Under the pieces are notes generated by a model that searched no databases, had not been told where the DNA came from, and was given only the letters and a program-made list of their open reading frames with translations. The translations under genes were made by a program, and so were the position numbers. DNA of 56,456 bases. It comes from an uncultured Prevotellaceae bacterium (lineage in GTDB: Bacteria > Bacteroidota > Bacteroidia > Bacteroidales > Bacteroidaceae). Each line of letters starts with the position of its first letter. Within the stretch, counting starts at the first letter, position 1. The stretch spans positions 1-56,456 of the forward strand of contig CAMAFX010000006.1 in assembly GCA_945833925.1 (NCBI GenBank), given 5' to 3'. This document shows positions 43,339-51,936 of this stretch, in pieces.

Positions 43339-43374
43339 CAGCCAGTAGTTTAATTCGCTACACAGCCAGTAGTT
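43339..43374. repeat. Direct repeat in the GH16 leader
   Basis: CAGCCAGTAGTT occurs at 43339-43350 and 43363-43374, period 24 bp, directly after the plus-strand -7 box. A regulator or a local duplication could explain it. Confidence 0.6.
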
Positions 43375-43405
43375 CAATCTGCAATTGCAAATAGTAGAAG
43401 AATAT

Positions 43406-44215
43406 ATGAAACATAGAAGAAGTTTACTCATCCTTTGCTTCCTTGCCGTTCTCTTGTCCGTCTATGTGTGTCATGCACAACAGTCAAGAGATGCTGTCGA
43501 ATACAGGCTTGCCTGGCAGGATGATTTTGACGGTTCGAGATTAGATACTACTCACTGGAGCATTATAGAAAGGGGACCTTCGGAATGGCAGAAGTTTATG
43601 TCGCCCAATAAAAGCCTTTTCAGGCAGCGCCATGGCTACATGAGACTGTATGCGCGTCAGAACGACAACATAGAAAAGTCAGATACAGCGTCTTATCTTA
43701 CTGGAGGTATCTGCACGCAGCATAAATTTACCTTCACGTACGGCAAGATTGAAGTTCGTGCACGCATACACGGAGCCACAGGATGCTGGCCTGCTATATG
43801 GATAAAATCAGATGATCCGAAACTGTGGGGCTATCCAGAAAGAGCGGAGATTGACATAATGGAATATGCCAGCCACTGGAAATATGTGTCGCAGACACTA
43901 CACTCCAACTACACCGACATCCTGAAGCATACCAAGAATCCAGACAGTCAGGTTCTTCCACACGTCGATGTCAGCGAATGGAATGTGTATGGCGTCGAGA
44001 TATTGCCCGACAGGGTTCTGCTTACAGTCAACGGTGATGTGAAGCTTGACTATCCGAAGCTGGAGACCGACGAAGTGGGGCAGTTCCCCTACGGCGTGGA
44101 GTCGTTCCTGCTGATAGATATGCAGGTTGGCAATAAGTATTTGAAGAAGATTCTTGCCGAGGAATATCCAGCCTGGATGGATATAGATTGGGTTAGAGTA
44201 TATGAATTGAAGTAA
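43406..44215 (+). CDS. Glycoside hydrolase family 16, secreted
   Basis: 269 residues from ATG at 43406 with a signal peptide (LLILCFLAVLLSVYVCHAQ). GH16 features: LAWQDDFDGSRLDTTHWS, GKIEVRARIHGATGCWPAIW, the active-site AEIDIMEYAS (pattern ExDxxE, nucleophile and acid/base Glu) and GVEILPDRVLLTVNGD. It cleaves beta-1,3 or beta-1,4 glucans or galactans in the periplasm or outside. Inside a polysaccharide assembly region it may trim the exported polymer. Followed 2 bp later by the DUF4886 gene on the same strand. Confidence 0.92.
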   Translation: MKHRRSLLILCFLAVLLSVYVCHAQQSRDAVEYRLAWQDDFDGSRLDTTHWSIIERGPSEWQKFMSPNKSLFRQRHGYMRLYARQNDNIEKSDTASYLTGGICTQHKFTFTYGKIEVRARIHGATGCWPAIWIKSDDPKLWGYPERAEIDIMEYASHWKYVSQTLHSNYTDILKHTKNPDSQVLPHVDVSEWNVYGVEILPDRVLLTVNGDVKLDYPKLETDEVGQFPYGVESFLLIDMQVGNKYLKKILAEEYPAWMDIDWVRVYELK

Positions 44216-44217
44216 TT

Positions 44218-45204
44218 ATGATTTCAGTAATGGATAGGAAAAGTCTTCTAATAAACCATTTCCGCACTATACTTCTTGCCCTCTTTGCTCTTCTTGCCGT
44301 GTCGTGTGCGGAAGACGGTGTGGACGAGTCTGGCAGTGAGCCTTTTCTGAAGAATAATCCCTTGCCGGCAGGAAAGGGAAGCCTAAGAGTTCTTGCTATC
44401 GGTAACAGCTATACCATCGATGGCATGGCGTATATAGGAGAGATACTGAAGTCATTGGACGTAGACAAGTCAACCTATAGCCTCTATGGCATTACGGTTG
44501 GAAATTCTTCGCTTCAGTACTGGAGCGAACAAGTTTCGAATAATAATGAAGTCAAGCTCGGCCATTTCGGTGGTGCTCGTTGTGTGGACTTGGACAAAGC
44601 CTGCATACACGACATACTGAGTTATGACTGGGATGTGGTTGTCCTGCAGCAGTTCAGCAGACTTTATCTGGATTATAATAGTTACAATCCGTCGCTTCGT
44701 AGGATAATATCGTATATTCGGATGCTGTGCCCTAATAAGGAAGTGACGATTGCCTGGCAGATGATTCATACGTACAGCAACGACAATCACCTCAACAACG
44801 GTTTAAGTAGCGATGAGAGGTGGGGCGGCATAGTCAGTGCCACTAAACAAATGATGTGCCGTGACGGCATAGACGTTGTCATACCTACTGGCACAGCAAT
44901 ACAGATGGCGCGACACTCCGTGCTTCAGACAGATTTTGATCTGACCCGAGACCACACACATCTCTGTTATGGCGTCGGCCGCTATATTGCAGCGGCAACG
45001 TGGGTGCAGACGCTCTTTGCTCCTGTCTATGGCTTTGATGTAAGGGACGCAAAGGCTGTTCATACACTTACCGATGCGGAAAAGGCTGAGTCGTATGCTG
45101 AGTTCCTGCCTTCATCTTCCGTTCCTGTGACTGAGGACAATCGCTCTGTCTGCCTGGATTGTGCGGCAGAAGCGTGCAATCATCCGTTTTCGTTGACAGA
45201 ATAA
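44218..45204 (+). CDS. DUF4886 (SGNH-like) lipoprotein
   Basis: 328 residues. The lipoprotein signal ends at LLAVSC (Cys30). The body begins LRVLAIGNSYTIDGMAYIGE, where the GNS block is the SGNH-hydrolase-like nucleophile region, then ITVGNSSLQYW and VVVLQQFSR, and ends near TRDHTHLCYGVGRYIAAATW with the DxxH-like Asp-His pair. DUF4886 is a Bacteroidetes family related to SGNH esterases; activity on acyl groups of a polysaccharide is inferred. Two bases after the GH16 stop, so they are one unit. A hairpin at 45226-45257 ends the transcript. Confidence 0.85.
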   Translation: MISVMDRKSLLINHFRTILLALFALLAVSCAEDGVDESGSEPFLKNNPLPAGKGSLRVLAIGNSYTIDGMAYIGEILKSLDVDKSTYSLYGITVGNSSLQYWSEQVSNNNEVKLGHFGGARCVDLDKACIHDILSYDWDVVVLQQFSRLYLDYNSYNPSLRRIISYIRMLCPNKEVTIAWQMIHTYSNDNHLNNGLSSDERWGGIVSATKQMMCRDGIDVVIPTGTAIQMARHSVLQTDFDLTRDHTHLCYGVGRYIAAATWVQTLFAPVYGFDVRDAKAVHTLTDAEKAESYAEFLPSSSVPVTEDNRSVCLDCAAEACNHPFSLTE

Positions 45205-45225
45205 AGGCTTTGATGGTCTTGTCGC

Positions 45226-45257
45226 AAAGGTAATCCTATATTTGCTTTATTACCTTT
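45226..45257. terminator. Terminator between DUF4886 and acyltransferase genes
   Basis: AAAGGTAAT (45226-45234) and ATTACCTTT (45249-45257) form a perfect 9-bp stem with a 14-nt loop, between convergent genes. Confidence 0.65.
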
Positions 45258-45270
45258 ACATAGGTGTTCT

Positions 45271-45894
45271 TTATAATTGCTTGATAATCTTTGCTGGTAT
45301 GCCGGCGGCGACTGCATAATCGGGGATGTCGTGAGTGACAACGCTATTGGCGGCGATGGTTACACCATTTCCAATCTTCACGCCAGGCATTATGCAGGCG
45401 TTGGTTCCAATCCAAACGTTGTTACCAATCTTCACTGCACCCTTCGAGGATAGCGGTCTTTCTTGTGGGTGGATGTCCATGTTGCTTCTGCTCGAACTGC
45501 CGTGAGCATTGTCTGTTACGAGAACGTTTGGCCCGGTCAGCAGATTGTCTCCGATTGTTATGCTGAGTGCTGCAGAAATGTGTGAGTTGACGCCTATACG
45601 ACAGTTGTTGCCTATTGTCAGTCTGGGGTTCTCAGTCAGTGGACCCGGGTATGCTGTCAGCAGAACTCCACGGTTTATCTTGGCGTTGTCACCGATGCTA
45701 ATGTACTGCGCCCCTGTAATGAACTCGGCTGGAGACGCAATAAGACTGTTCTTCCCGAAATGTGCAAAGCGTCGTTTTATGAAGCCGGTATAGAGATGAC
45801 TCCTCATAGCCCTTAACAGAAGGGGCGTGTTGAGTGGAAGGAACGACAGTATCGCTCCCAGTGTCTCGAAAATGTTCTTTATGAGCTTGTTCAT
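45271..45894 (-). CDS. Hexapeptide-repeat O-acetyltransferase (LbetaH type)
   Basis: 207 residues. Left-handed beta-helix repeats run from about residue 65 to 195 (SIGDNAKINRGVLLTAYP, IGNNCRIGVNSHISAA, IGDNLLTGPNVLVTDNAHGS, IGNNVWIGTNACIMPGVKIG), and DNAHGSS holds the probable catalytic His. A hydrophobic start (LGAILSFLPLNTPLLLRAM) may associate with the membrane. It should acetylate a sugar of the repeat unit. Last gene of the minus-strand exopolysaccharide operon, 59 bp after the GT4 gene. Confidence 0.88.
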   Translation of the reverse strand: MNKLIKNIFETLGAILSFLPLNTPLLLRAMRSHLYTGFIKRRFAHFGKNSLIASPAEFITGAQYISIGDNAKINRGVLLTAYPGPLTENPRLTIGNNCRIGVNSHISAALSITIGDNLLTGPNVLVTDNAHGSSSRSNMDIHPQERPLSSKGAVKIGNNVWIGTNACIMPGVKIGNGVTIAANSVVTHDIPDYAVAAGIPAKIIKQL

Positions 45895-45953
45895 TGTCTG
45901 CTTGTGTGTTGTTTTGTCGTACCGCCAGGCAAACCTGTTGCCATAGGTGTTCT

Positions 45954-47108
45954 TTAACCTTGTTTCGTTATCTCTTTGTAGAAGTCTATAATCTGCCGTA
46001 CATTCTCCTCTGTAGTGTAGTGACTTACAACGGTTTTCTTTGCGTTGAGAACCATTTTGTCAGTCGAGACCTGCATAGCTTGTTTCATGGCAGTCAGCAT
46101 CTCTTCGTTGTTGTTGAAACGGAAACCAATTTCCGTTCCGGTATATTCAACACCCTTGTCAAACTGCTCTTTTGTTCCGGCTGTGTTTCGTCCCACAACA
46201 GGACATCCGTTGAGCATCGCCTCTGCCGTGATGAATCCAAAACCTTCAAATCTGCTTGGCACGACCAACATTCGTGCACGCGACATTAGTTCGTAGACAT
46301 CTTTCCTTTCACCCAATATCTCGACATCACCTTCCAGACTGTTTGACTTTATAAAGTCGACGCATTTTCTGTAATATTTCGACTGGGCGTTGTATCTGCC
46401 TGCTACTTTCAGTTTTGTGCATGGGAACTCTTTGTGAAATCCGAGATATGCCAATAGCAGGTCATACAGTCCTTTCGCTTCCTCAATTCTTCCTGCAAAA
46501 AGAATGTAGTCGTCTTTCTCCTGATGAATCGAAGAGGGGATGTCAGCTTCGTTGAAAACTCCGTCATAGATTACGCGGTCGATGCCCTTTCTGCATTTAT
46601 GATGCTCAAACACGCCTTTTGTGATGCAGATGTTATAATTGCCCTTGGCATGAATCTTTCTTAGAAAGGAGTCTTTGCAGGGGAGGAATGTCATTCCGAA
46701 GTCAAGGTCCTGGTATTCCCTCAGATGCCATACATGATTGATGTTCATTTCCCTGCACACATCTGCTGCAGCGTCAAGCGGACCTACGTTGGTGTGTACA
46801 ATGTCGGGATGGTATTGCTCTATTATAGACCTGATTTCCTTTCTTCCAACGTGATTGTCCCAAATCGTCTTGATGAGACGTGGCAGATAGCCGGCAACAT
46901 TCTTCTTTGTGGGATATACTGAAAGTCTGTGCGAGCATATGATTACCTTGCACCCCATGTTCTCGAGTATCTCTGGCAGAGCACCTTCGTCCCTCGTTGC
47001 GGCAACAATCACCTCATGACCTTCAGCCGTCACTCCTCTGATTATATTCAGAAGTGCAATGCTGCCTCCGCCAATGACGTTTGCACTTGATACGTACAGG
47101 ATTCTCAT
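45954..47108 (-). CDS. Glycosyltransferase family 4
   Basis: 384 residues. N-terminal YVSSANVIGGGSIALLNIIR and the C-terminal GT-B motif SRFEGFGFITAEAMLNGCPV (ExFGxxxxE pattern) with GRNTAGTKEQF; DYILFAGRIEEAKGLYDLL in the middle binds the donor nucleotide. Transfers a sugar with retention, donor unknown. Its start overlaps the stop of the acyltransferase before it by 4 bp. Confidence 0.9.
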   Translation of the reverse strand: MRILYVSSANVIGGGSIALLNIIRGVTAEGHEVIVAATRDEGALPEILENMGCKVIICSHRLSVYPTKKNVAGYLPRLIKTIWDNHVGRKEIRSIIEQYHPDIVHTNVGPLDAAADVCREMNINHVWHLREYQDLDFGMTFLPCKDSFLRKIHAKGNYNICITKGVFEHHKCRKGIDRVIYDGVFNEADIPSSIHQEKDDYILFAGRIEEAKGLYDLLLAYLGFHKEFPCTKLKVAGRYNAQSKYYRKCVDFIKSNSLEGDVEILGERKDVYELMSRARMLVVPSRFEGFGFITAEAMLNGCPVVGRNTAGTKEQFDKGVEYTGTEIGFRFNNNEEMLTAMKQAMQVSTDKMVLNAKKTVVSHYTTEENVRQIIDFYKEITKQG

Positions 47109-47851
47109 AATTCTTTCAGTTTGCAGAATTCGTCAATATTGGTGCCTTCAGGCAGTATGATGAAGCCGTCACGGTTTATCTTCTCCCTGATTAGTGTCTC
47201 TTTCTGGTAGTTGAACAGCCGACGTTTTCCTTTCCCTATTACTCGTGCAGGACTGCCAGCCAGTATGCTGTATGGCTCTATTTCGCCCACGTAGTTCTTG
47301 AGGAGGACGGCGTTGGGCGATGCAACGATGGTGAAGTCGGGTGTCACGGTACCTTTCTTTACGAATGTATGGCTGCCAAACCAGTTGTTGCTGCCTATTA
47401 CTATGGGTTTCGTGTTCTTGTTAATCCTGCGACTCTCAATGTCGACAAGGTAGTGAACATCCGAATCGGTCATTTCAGAGCGGTAGCCGATAGAGACGTG
47501 CTTGCCCAGACGAAGTGACTCGTAGATGTCCATCGTACATTCGTGGCTGATGATGTCCCCGCCTTCGAAGGTGACGACGCCACGATTCTGCAGTCGGCAT
47601 CCATGGTGAATCCATACAGGACCGCCAACCTCTATGGTCCCCATATTGTTCCATATAGTATATGGCAGTGCTGTGTTATCGTAGTTCATGCCCAACTTTA
47701 TCATGCCTCGCTTTATGGGGCACTTTATGTCGATGGCACCCATGTTGTACACCTTGATGGGTCCATAAACGTAGACAGGCATCTTCATTGCCTTCCTGAT
47801 TCCAAAGGCACGAAGGTTGAACAATATGGTGCGGAGAATGTTGGGTCTCAT
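47105..47851 (-). CDS. LbetaH acyltransferase
   Basis: 248 residues. Hexapeptide repeats lie at about 50-200 (VYNMGAIDIKCPIKRGMIKLG, MGTIEVGGPVWIHHGCRLQN, IGSNNWFGSHTFVKKGTVTP, GEIEPYSILAGSPARVIGKG); the C-terminal 40 residues are basic and helical. A probable acetyl- or similar acyltransferase acting on the polysaccharide precursor. It lacks an obvious DNAHG-type His of its neighbour, so the active-site His is not assigned. Ends 4 bp inside the GT4 gene and starts 3 bp after the flippase stop. Confidence 0.8.
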   Translation of the reverse strand: MRPNILRTILFNLRAFGIRKAMKMPVYVYGPIKVYNMGAIDIKCPIKRGMIKLGMNYDNTALPYTIWNNMGTIEVGGPVWIHHGCRLQNRGVVTFEGGDIISHECTMDIYESLRLGKHVSIGYRSEMTDSDVHYLVDIESRRINKNTKPIVIGSNNWFGSHTFVKKGTVTPDFTIVASPNAVLLKNYVGEIEPYSILAGSPARVIGKGKRRLFNYQKETLIREKINRDGFIILPEGTNIDEFCKLKEL

Positions 47852-47854
47852 TAT

Positions 47855-49363
47855 TTATTTCTTTTTGTTTATTCTTTGTTTTATCCAGAGTCGTTCGCCG
47901 TCTGTCAGTGCAAAGAGGTATGTCAGGACGAGTCCAACGATGATGGCAGCCATTTCTGTTACGACGAATCGGAACCTGTAGTCTGCTGTCGAAGTGAGAA
48001 TGATGGACGTTGCTATGACACCGGCTACAGGGATGGAGGTCCTTATGTAGACGTCCTTGCAGTAACTCCATATTTGCAGTCCGCCGGTTGCCTTGAGAAA
48101 CGGGACTCTGATTACTCCAATAATAACGTCGATGGCAATGTATGCCACCATGATGGAGTAGGGCGACATTCCTGTTGACAGGCAGTACCACGCCACAGGC
48201 AATACTGCAAGACGTATCGTGCTGGTGACGAGCGAGTAGTTGCGCACCTTGCCTATTGCCTGGTTGGCTGATGTCAGTCCGATGGTTGTCTGGTCCCAGA
48301 TGTGTGATGCCAGGATTGCCTGACAGAACATGGCAGAGTGTGCTGGTACATTGTCGAGCCAGAAGGAGAGTACGGATGGCATCTCGCAGATAAGTGGGAT
48401 GAGTACGAGTGCGAGTACGAGAAATGAATACTTGCTTTCCTTTGTCGTCAGCAGTAACATTCTCTGCCTGTCGCCCGAGCCTTCAGCCTTCATCAGTTGG
48501 GGGTTCATTGAGTTGAGAATGGATAGCGCAATGAAACTGACAGCGTTGTAGACCTGTAGCGCAATGCCGTAGGCGGCATTGACCAACGTGCCGAGAAACC
48601 TGTTTATTACGATGGCGAGTCCCTGCATTCTTGCCACTCCAGAGCCGACGGCGTACACGTTCCAGACGGCAAATCCGCTAAGGCTCTTGATGGTATTCAG
48701 CGACACTTCGCTTGGTCTGGGTATATGACATTCCCCGTAGTGTTTCAGTGCGTAGAGAAGGTATGCCATAAGGTTGAACACCGAAATGAGAAACATTATG
48801 ACGGAATAGGTTCTCAATGAGTCGAAACTGATGTATTGCAGCGATACTGCACCAATCAATTTGAATAGGGCATCGATGACTTCCACTACAGATACATAGA
48901 TAATGTTTTCGCGCGCAATATATAGTGCCCTGACAGGTGCTGTAAGAAATGTGGTAAGTGTCATCAGCAGAACCATCATATACACAAAGGCGGCGGTGTC
49001 GTAGCGGTCGGAGTTGATAGACAGGTTGCCTATGAACGTAGATCCGCACAACCACATTATGATGGCAATGACAGACGCAATGGCAAGGTGCAGGTAGAAT
49101 GCGTTTGCAAAGATTCTGCCTAACACACTCATGTCGTTGGTGCCGTGAGAGTATGAGAGAAAGCGTTGTGTGCTGCTCGAGAGTGATGCGGTGATGAATC
49201 CAATCATGAACACCATGCTGCCTACCACCGAGTACAGTCCGTAGTCGGAGTGCCCGAGCGTATTGATGAGCAGTCGTGTGGAGAGCAGCATTATGGCCAT
49301 GCTGAGGAATGTCCTCACATACTGTACCATACTGTTCACGAGTATTCTTTTTGTCGGATTCAT
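47855..49363 (-). CDS. Wzx-type polysaccharide flippase
   Basis: 502 residues with about twelve to fourteen hydrophobic segments, opening NSMVQYVRTFLSMAIMLLSTRLLINTLGHSDYGLYSVVGS, the typical MATE/Wzx start (motif shown in parts: TRLLINTLG, SDYGLYSVVGS), and TSANQAIGKVRNYSL in the later half. It should flip the lipid-linked repeat unit across the inner membrane. It overlaps the start of the polymerase gene by 4 bp at its own start (ATGA) and is followed 3 bp later by the acyltransferase gene. Confidence 0.88.
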   Translation of the reverse strand: MNPTKRILVNSMVQYVRTFLSMAIMLLSTRLLINTLGHSDYGLYSVVGSMVFMIGFITASLSSSTQRFLSYSHGTNDMSVLGRIFANAFYLHLAIASVIAIIMWLCGSTFIGNLSINSDRYDTAAFVYMMVLLMTLTTFLTAPVRALYIARENIIYVSVVEVIDALFKLIGAVSLQYISFDSLRTYSVIMFLISVFNLMAYLLYALKHYGECHIPRPSEVSLNTIKSLSGFAVWNVYAVGSGVARMQGLAIVINRFLGTLVNAAYGIALQVYNAVSFIALSILNSMNPQLMKAEGSGDRQRMLLLTTKESKYSFLVLALVLIPLICEMPSVLSFWLDNVPAHSAMFCQAILASHIWDQTTIGLTSANQAIGKVRNYSLVTSTIRLAVLPVAWYCLSTGMSPYSIMVAYIAIDVIIGVIRVPFLKATGGLQIWSYCKDVYIRTSIPVAGVIATSIILTSTADYRFRFVVTEMAAIIVGLVLTYLFALTDGERLWIKQRINKKK

Positions 49364-50664
49364 TTTCTTAGTTTATCGTTTTCTTCCTCGTGTCTTGATG
49401 CAGGGTAGACGTTGCTGAAGAGCAGTATATAGAGGGGTATGAAGAAATAGTACTTGATAGGTATGGCATGCGCCACGAACGACATCATACTGATGACAGA
49501 CATTGCTATTTTTGCCCTCGTGTTGTCGGATGTTGCGAAGATTGCATAGAAGAAGACAAGGAGGAACAAAACGCTGATGAGTCCGTAGGTGTACAGGTAG
49601 ACTCGGTACCCGGCATTGCCAGAACCGCCAAACCTTTCCATCGCCTCCGTGCCTCGTCCTAAGATTATCTGGCTCGAACTTGCCATCTTGTTGTATTCCT
49701 TTGTGAATAGGTCGCTCGTTCGGTTGTCTCCCTCGATTTCTCCATCATCGTTCATAGTTAGTCGTTGCACGATGAGCACGTTAACAGGATTCTCTCCGTC
49801 CTTATAGAATATGGATCCAACTACGACACTTGCTGTCAGTGCCGACAGAATCAGCACCTTTCCTATTATGGCCTTGCCCTTCATCCAGGCTGAGGAGAAG
49901 ATAAGCACGATGAAACAAAGGTATGCGGCAAGCGAGAATGACAGTATGAGGGCTGTAATGACAATTCTGCATCTCCACGTTTTCCATTTGCCTATCTGTG
50001 AGTAGAGCAGGGCAATGCAAGCCATACCTAAATGCGAGGGTTCGAGGAAGACGGAAGTGAAGCGTGGGATAATCATGTTTGCCGCTCTGTCGTCAATAAG
50101 AAAGAATCGGTAGTTCTCGAATGAATAATCCCATTCGGTGGGGATGATGTGTGAATGAGGAAGGTTGAAACCTGCGAGAAAAAGCAGGTAGAAGGGAATA
50201 GAGACAGACAGGATGCACGCCATTGAGGTTGTGAGCAGGTCTGCCAGCCTGTGCAGTTCGTCACGGTCGAGTCGTAGCAGTGCAAGATAAACTATACTGC
50301 TGAATCCAACCACAATAAGTCCGTTGATATTCTTTCCACTGGTCAATGCCATGACAAGTTGCAGTACAATGAGGGCAACGATTGGAAAGATGTAGTCTTG
50401 GCGGTTGAAGATGCCTTGCCTTATGTTGCGTGAGAAGAGCATTGCCACAGCAAGTGGCATGGCTGCCAGATAGTTGACATACCTTGATATGGACCATAGA
50501 AACCATGGGTTGAGCGTGCCGTAGTAGGCGATGAAAATGCCCAGATAGAGCAGCCAGCGCGCCACTGTTCGCTTGCTTAGCATCATCCATTCTCCCGCTT
50601 TCGGTCTGGGAATCAGGAATATCTTTTCTATCGAACTTTTGCGGATGGCAAGCTTAATATTCAT
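49360..50664 (-). CDS. Wzy-type O-antigen/exopolysaccharide polymerase
   Basis: 434 residues with about eleven membrane segments and one large periplasmic loop after VVGSIFYKDGENPVN; LEPSHLGMACIALLYSQIG is the Wzy-type conserved Glu-Pro-Ser-His-like block. Wzy polymerases are weakly conserved, so the call rests on topology, the EPSH motif and the neighbours (Wzx, Wzz). It joins repeat units in the periplasm. Start ATG at 50662-50664, 48 bp after the Wzz-type gene. Confidence 0.85.
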   Translation of the reverse strand: MNIKLAIRKSSIEKIFLIPRPKAGEWMMLSKRTVARWLLYLGIFIAYYGTLNPWFLWSISRYVNYLAAMPLAVAMLFSRNIRQGIFNRQDYIFPIVALIVLQLVMALTSGKNINGLIVVGFSSIVYLALLRLDRDELHRLADLLTTSMACILSVSIPFYLLFLAGFNLPHSHIIPTEWDYSFENYRFFLIDDRAANMIIPRFTSVFLEPSHLGMACIALLYSQIGKWKTWRCRIVITALILSFSLAAYLCFIVLIFSSAWMKGKAIIGKVLILSALTASVVVGSIFYKDGENPVNVLIVQRLTMNDDGEIEGDNRTSDLFTKEYNKMASSSQIILGRGTEAMERFGGSGNAGYRVYLYTYGLISVLFLLVFFYAIFATSDNTRAKIAMSVISMMSFVAHAIPIKYYFFIPLYILLFSNVYPASRHEEENDKLRK

Positions 50665-50712
50665 TGTGCTCTCTGTGTCCTGTATGTTGGGTGGGGTTTT
50701 GTTTTCTTGTCG

Positions 50713-51834
50713 TCAGTCTGTTGGGTTGTTGTATGTCGTATCATCACCTGTGCCCAGTAGTTGAGCCTTGATGTCATTCCTGAATATCCATCCGCATGTA
50801 ACGAAGAATGCAAGGAAGAGCATTGTTGCAACAAATATCATCCTCTTGGGCGATGCCGGTTTGATGGGTACGCTTGCCGACTTCAGCATGGTGAAGGCTG
50901 GAGTGCGCTCCTGCACTTTTGCCTTGGCTGCCTGATACTGCGTGTGCATGGCATTGTATGTGTTCAGCTTTGTCTGCATGGTGTTCTCAAGTTCGTCACG
51001 TTCAGAGACGTATGCCTGCAGTATGATGTTCTGATGTGCGTCGCAGTAGCGGCTGTACTCCTTGACACTCCTGTCATACTCCTGTTTTGCGCTGTCCATC
51101 AGCTGCTTGTAGTATTCCATGTCCTTGGTTGCCTTTTTTGTGCGATACTGGGTGATGAATTCTTGCAGTTGTGCACATGCTGTGTCGGCTATGGTGACGC
51201 ATATCTGAGGATCCTGGTCCTTGACGGTGATGGTGATGATGTCGGTCTTTGTGTCGACGTCGCACATCACGTTCTCCCTGACAAGAGCCATGATGTTGTC
51301 CTCATTCTTCGAGAGACGTCGAGGGTTAATCCTTGCACCTGGTTGGGTGACTGTTGCGGCATCGTCCTCGAGCATCTTGCTCAACATTCCCCTGCACCAT
51401 CTGAATGGGAAGGTGATAGGATTCTTCTTCTGATACTTCATAAGGTAGCAGAGATAGGTGGTGTCTATCTCCCCCTCAATCGACTTGACGTCGGTGTAGA
51501 GCAGGCCGGTAAGAAACTCGTTGGTCGACATTACGTCGGGATAGAGCTCGGGATAGAAGGCGTCCTCGCTCTGCATACTGCCCAGGTCGAACCCGAAACT
51601 GCTGGCAATACTCGACAGCGAGCCTCCTGTCTGCTGGCTACCCATCTCTGGAGCAAGTGTGAGACTTGTGACGTACTCACGAGGCTGGGGGAGGATGTAG
51701 ATGCATGACAGTATGAATGTTGCTGTCCATACCTTTACGAAAAGCCATTTCCTTTGCCACAACTTGGCGATGACAACGCGCAGGTCAATGTAGTCGCTCT
51801 TGTCCAAGGATTTCTTGTTGTTATTCTTGTCCAT
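50713..51834 (-). CDS. Wzz-type chain-length determinant
   Basis: 373 residues from ATG at 51832-51834, chosen because the upstream in-frame extension has no conserved content. Features: DYIDLRVVIAKLWQRKWLFV (cytosolic start), first membrane helix (TATFILSCIYIL), periplasmic domain with long helical part (about 200-300) and the closing SASVPIKPASPKRMIFVATM with the second helix (FLAFFVTCGWIF). No C-terminal tyrosine-kinase domain and no separate kinase gene nearby. It sets polymer length together with Wzy. 102 bp separate it from the export gene. Confidence 0.88.
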   Translation of the reverse strand: MDKNNNKKSLDKSDYIDLRVVIAKLWQRKWLFVKVWTATFILSCIYILPQPREYVTSLTLAPEMGSQQTGGSLSSIASSFGFDLGSMQSEDAFYPELYPDVMSTNEFLTGLLYTDVKSIEGEIDTTYLCYLMKYQKKNPITFPFRWCRGMLSKMLEDDAATVTQPGARINPRRLSKNEDNIMALVRENVMCDVDTKTDIITITVKDQDPQICVTIADTACAQLQEFITQYRTKKATKDMEYYKQLMDSAKQEYDRSVKEYSRYCDAHQNIILQAYVSERDELENTMQTKLNTYNAMHTQYQAAKAKVQERTPAFTMLKSASVPIKPASPKRMIFVATMLFLAFFVTCGWIFRNDIKAQLLGTGDDTTYNNPTD

Positions 51835-51936
51835 GCTGTTTGCTGAATCAGTTATGTTTCTCTTCTCGCAGAGTCTTTCTCTCTGCATCAAGACTTGTAC
51901 GGGTGTCGGGGAATGTTGGGTTGTAGATCAGTGCCC